DNA from: Microbacterium mitrae
GTDB lineage: Bacteria; Actinomycetota; Actinomycetes; Actinomycetales; Microbacteriaceae
Assembly: GCF_008017445.1 (NCBI RefSeq)
Contig: NZ_VRSW01000005.1
Span: 1-64,000 of the forward strand
Direction of reading: 5' to 3'
Length of the DNA: 64,000 nucleotides
In this document: piece by piece, positions 61,491 through 64,000 of the stretch
Position numbering within the stretch: the stretch's first letter is position 1
Layout of the letters: each line of letters starts with the position of its first letter
Notes under the pieces: model-generated
Seen by the model: the letters and a program-made list of their open reading frames with translations, nothing else
Told to the model about the DNA's origin: nothing
Database searches by the model: none
Translations under genes and position numbers: made by a program

Positions 61491-61979
61491 ATGGCGCAGA
61501 AGGATGCATCGGTCGTTGAGCTCACGAAGAACTTCGAGAACTCCAACGCCGTCCTGCTGACCGAGTACCGCGGTCTGACGGTAGCCCAGCTCAAGCAGCT
61601 GCGTACGGCTATCCGCCAGGACGCTGAGTACGCCGTGGTGAAGAACACGCTGACCAAGATTGCTGCCAACAAGGCAGGAATCACGGCGCTTGACGACGAC
61701 CTCAAGGGTCCGTCGGCAATCGCATTCGTGCACGGTGACTTCGTCGCCACCGCGAAGGCTCTGCGTGACTTTGCCAAGGCAAACCCGCTTCTCGTGATCA
61801 AGGGCGGCGTGTTCGAGGGCAACGCTCTCACCGCTGACGAGGTCAACAAGTACGCCTCGCTCGAGAGCCGTGAGGTTCTGCTGGCGAAGGCTGCGGGCAT
61901 GATGAAGGCCACGATGGGCAAGGCAGCTGCCACCATCGACGCTCTTCGCGAAAAGCTGGAGTCGGCCGAAGCTGCGTAA
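61491..61979 (+). CDS. rplJ: Ribosomal protein L10
   Basis: A 162-residue L10, base of the L7/L12 stalk. Marks: ENSNAVLLTEYRGLTVAQLKQLR and AVVKNTLTKIAANKAG. ATG 61491 follows AAGGAG. Its leader is described above; rplL follows after 46 bases. Confidence 0.98.
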   Translation: MAQKDASVVELTKNFENSNAVLLTEYRGLTVAQLKQLRTAIRQDAEYAVVKNTLTKIAANKAGITALDDDLKGPSAIAFVHGDFVATAKALRDFAKANPLLVIKGGVFEGNALTADEVNKYASLESREVLLAKAAGMMKATMGKAAATIDALREKLESAEAA

Positions 61980-62025
61980 GCAGCCCCCGATTCTTCGACA
62001 AAAACATATATCTAGGAGATAAACC

Positions 62026-62406
62026 ATGGCTAAGCTCACCACTGAGGAGCTGCTCGAGCAGTTCGCCGGCCTGACGCTCGTTGAACTGAGCGAGTTCGTC
62101 AAGGCTTTCGAAGAGAAGTTTGACGTTACCGCTGCAGCTCCGGTTGCTGTTGCAGGCGCTGCTGGCGCTGGCGCTGCTGAGGCTGAAGAAGAGAAGGACT
62201 CGTTCGACGTCGTTCTCGAGGCAGCTGGCGACAAGAAGATCCAGGTCATCAAGGTCGTTCGCGAGCTCACCTCGCTCGGCCTCGGCGAGGCTAAGGCTGT
62301 CGTCGACGGTGCACCCAAGGCTGTTCTTGAGGGCGCAAACAAGGAGACGGCCGAGAAGGCTAAGGCAGCTCTCGAAGAGGCTGGTGCAACGGTTTCCGTT
62401 AAGTAA
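62026..62406 (+). CDS. rplL: Ribosomal protein L7/L12
   Basis: A 126-residue stalk protein. The N-terminal dimer domain [20 protein letters not shown], an Ala/Gly hinge and the C-terminal [19 protein letters not shown] are diagnostic. ATG follows AGGAG. It ends before a terminator; rpoB does not follow within the window. Confidence 0.98.
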   Translation: MAKLTTEELLEQFAGLTLVELSEFVKAFEEKFDVTAAAPVAVAGAAGAGAAEAEEEKDSFDVVLEAAGDKKIQVIKVVRELTSLGLGEAKAVVDGAPKAVLEGANKETAEKAKAALEEAGATVSVK

Positions 62407-62424
62407 TTACGCTTTAGCGTTTCG

Positions 62425-62456
62425 CACAGGGCTCCGGGTTTTCCCGGGGCCCTGTG
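62425..62456 (+). terminator. Terminator after rplL
   Basis: A 14-bp stem with one G-T pair (62425-62438 with 62443-62456) and loop TTTT, followed by TTCGTTTG. Confidence 0.85.
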
Positions 62457-62489
62457 TTCGTTTGTGAGACGTTTCGCGCAGGCGACTGT

Positions 62490-62978
62490 TTCCGTGGATC
62501 TGTGGTTCCGTGGTTCCGTCCCCGCGGTTCTGCAGGAGGCGCGCCTGTTGTGGCTCCACCGGCGCCGCGACCCGGTGCTTCGTGGTTCCGGTCCCAAATG
62601 TCGGACCGGCGCCGTGTGCTGAGCCCGTAGCGCCGCGGATTTCGGTGTGTCGGCGCGGACGCTCCGACATTTGGGAACCCCGCGACCGTACTTTGCGTGG
62701 TTCGACGCTTTGCGTGGTTCCGCAGGCGGCGTGCCCCGGCCGATCGTGGTTCCGGTCCCAAATGTCGGACCGGTGCCGTCGGCAATGCCCTGGGCGCTGT
62801 GGTTGTCGGCGTGTCGTGCCGAGTGCTCCGACATTTGGGAACGTCCGACACGCCCTGCGGACCCACGGAACCTCAGAACCTCAGAATCCCCGAACCACAA
62901 AACCTCGGAACCACAGAGCTGCGGAACGCCGGAACGACGGAACCACGGAACCAGACCCACAGACCCACGGAACCAGGG
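62490..62978. repeat. Second GGTTCC/GGAACC array with duplicated hairpin modules
   Basis: A gene-free block. Five GGTTCC (62504, 62512, 62584, 62716, 62748) occupy the left half and five GGAACC (62867, 62907, 62939, 62947, 62969) the right end; one more GGAACC is at 62674. Two hairpin modules share the 14-bp arm TCCCAAATGTCGGA: 62592-62605 with 62663-62676, and 62756-62769 with 62827-62840, both perfect. The modules are 164 bp apart and start with the same 29 bases. The plan, GGTTCC left, palindromes in the middle, GGAACC right, repeats that of the nusG-rplK block. Confidence 0.9.
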
Positions 62979-63998
62979 TCAGAGGCGGGCGGGCTCGGGC
63001 GGTGGGGCAGTGGAGCTGCGGATGACCATTGTGGCGGGCGCCCACACGCGCTCGGGCGTGCTGCGCGGCTTGGCGATCAGGCGGGAGAGGAGTTCGACGG
63101 CCGTCTCGCCCTGCTCGCGCGGGCTTTGGCGCAGCGTTGTGAGGGAGAACATCTCGGCGTGCGTGTGGTCGTCAATGCCGATGACGCTGAGGTCGTTCGG
63201 CACCCCGATTCCCTGGCGGCGGGCCGCAATAATCGCGCCGATCGCGACCTCGTCACACACCGCGACGATGGCGGTCGGTCGGGCGTGGCTACCGCTGAGA
63301 AAATCGACCGCCACGGCGTAGCCGTCAGGCATGTCAACGTCGCAGGGTATGTGCTGTACAAATTCGGCGAGCCCCGCCTCGGTCATGGCGGTTCGATAAC
63401 CGCCCACGCGCCGGGCGTCACCAAAGCTGTGATCGGAGTCTTCTGGCGCGCCGCCGAGAAAGACGATGTTGGAGTGTCCGAGCGCAATGAGGTGCTGTGT
63501 TGCCCTGAGCGCGGCTTCAAAGTCGTCGATCGACACGGCGCTGGTGCCAGCGTCATAACTGCCAATGGTGACCAACGGCTTGCCGATCGTGGTGATGCGG
63601 TCCAGCTCGCGTGTTGATGGTTCCAGACCGACGGTGATGAGGCCGTCGAAGCGGCGACGCCCAAGGTAGGTGTCAAACATTCGTTGGCGGTTGGCGGAGC
63701 CGGGCTCGGCGGAGAACAGGGCGCAGTCCAGATCGCGGGCGATCAGCGCGTTTTGGATGCCGTCAACCACTTCGCCGAAGTACCAGCGGGTGACGTGTGG
63801 AACAATCACGCCGATCGTTTGGGTCTTGCCGGTTGCGAGAGAAACGGCGTGGGTTGATGGCACGTATCCCAGCGTGTTTGCGGCATCGCGCACGCGCTGC
63901 CGCGTGGCGTCAGACACGTATCCGCTGCCCGTGAGCGCGCGCGAGGCGGTGGACTTGGATACTCCGGCTCTCCGAGCAACGTCTGCAATTCCGCTCAT
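62979..63998 (-). CDS. LacI-family transcriptional regulator
   Basis: A 339-residue regulator. The helix-turn-helix IADVARRAGVSKSTASRALTG is at residues 3-24, the hinge helix is weak, and the sugar-binding domain shows TIGVIVPHVTRWYFGEVVDGIQ and IVAVCDEVAIGAII. It starts at ATG 63998, almost at the window edge, so its promoter and target genes lie to the right and cannot be seen. It probably controls a sugar uptake or glycosidase operon. Confidence 0.93.
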   Translation of the reverse strand: MSGIADVARRAGVSKSTASRALTGSGYVSDATRQRVRDAANTLGYVPSTHAVSLATGKTQTIGVIVPHVTRWYFGEVVDGIQNALIARDLDCALFSAEPGSANRQRMFDTYLGRRRFDGLITVGLEPSTRELDRITTIGKPLVTIGSYDAGTSAVSIDDFEAALRATQHLIALGHSNIVFLGGAPEDSDHSFGDARRVGGYRTAMTEAGLAEFVQHIPCDVDMPDGYAVAVDFLSGSHARPTAIVAVCDEVAIGAIIAARRQGIGVPNDLSVIGIDDHTHAEMFSLTTLRQSPREQGETAVELLSRLIAKPRSTPERVWAPATMVIRSSTAPPPEPARL

Positions 63999-64000
63999 TC

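Noticed and set aside
62407..62978. Small protein genes in the gap after rplL
   Set aside because: Open frames here translate the repeats into Arg/Gly/Pro-rich products and have no ribosome sites.

Overview
The window is about 64 kb of high-GC DNA from an actinobacterium, most likely a member of Microbacteriaceae such as Microbacterium. The evidence is the GC-rich codon use, frequent GTG starts, tight ATGA gene overlaps, a RamB-type regulator beside the glyoxylate-shunt genes, a NusG with a long acidic N-terminal extension, and a riboflavin-degradation gene set whose closest described relative is the rca set of Microbacterium maritypicum. It looks chromosomal. I see no transposase, integrase, phage module or CRISPR array.

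Layout. 1-6.9 kb: end of a 5S rRNA and its terminator, an arginine/glycine-rich repeat protein, a HAD phosphatase, a 55-residue protein, TlyA, NAD kinase and RecN. 7-14 kb: TauE/SafE permease, a membrane protein, three exported proteins on the minus strand, a MaoC dehydratase pair, MurB and a HEIGH-motif membrane protein. 14-20 kb: an aminotransferase, then a FadR regulator, sugar-acid kinase, dehydrogenase and GntP permease for a four-carbon sugar acid. 20-24.7 kb: malate synthase and isocitrate lyase, divergent from RamB. 25.8-32.5 kb: ABC importer, group C flavin monooxygenase, PadR repressor, flavin reductase, riboflavin kinase and ribokinase, read here as a riboflavin uptake and catabolism regulon. 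34-43.8 kb: PucR regulator, GabT, putrescine oxidase, stress protein, APC permease and two aldehyde dehydrogenases (putrescine to GABA to succinate). 43.9-48.5 kb: a TPR protein coupled to an HSP90-like ATPase. 48.8-52 kb: tRNA-Trp, SecE, NusG, L11 and L1. 52-64 kb: LysE/ArgP, thioredoxin, a ROK regulator with a ruined sugar-metabolism gene, an MFS/MarR pair, a MurE paralogue, a YqaJ-type nuclease, L10-L7/L12 and a LacI regulator.

Three signals stand out. First, the riboflavin regulon carries the same 16-bp operator, TAGTCAAnnTTGACTA, in front of both the importer and the flavin reductase, with the PadR gene between them. Second, the hexamer GGTTCC/GGAACC is strongly over-represented in genes and is packed into intergenic arrays, the most striking lying between nusG and rplK. 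There seven GGTTCC face nine GGAACC at exact 14-bp spacing across a 17-bp palindrome. Third, a palindromic element of about 60 bp occurs twice, near 25.3 kb and 54.3 kb.

Many genes have a TAnnnT hexamer exactly six bases before the start codon, the mark of leaderless transcripts. That rule also fixes one start codon (10690). All coordinates and counts were read by eye, and no database search was run.
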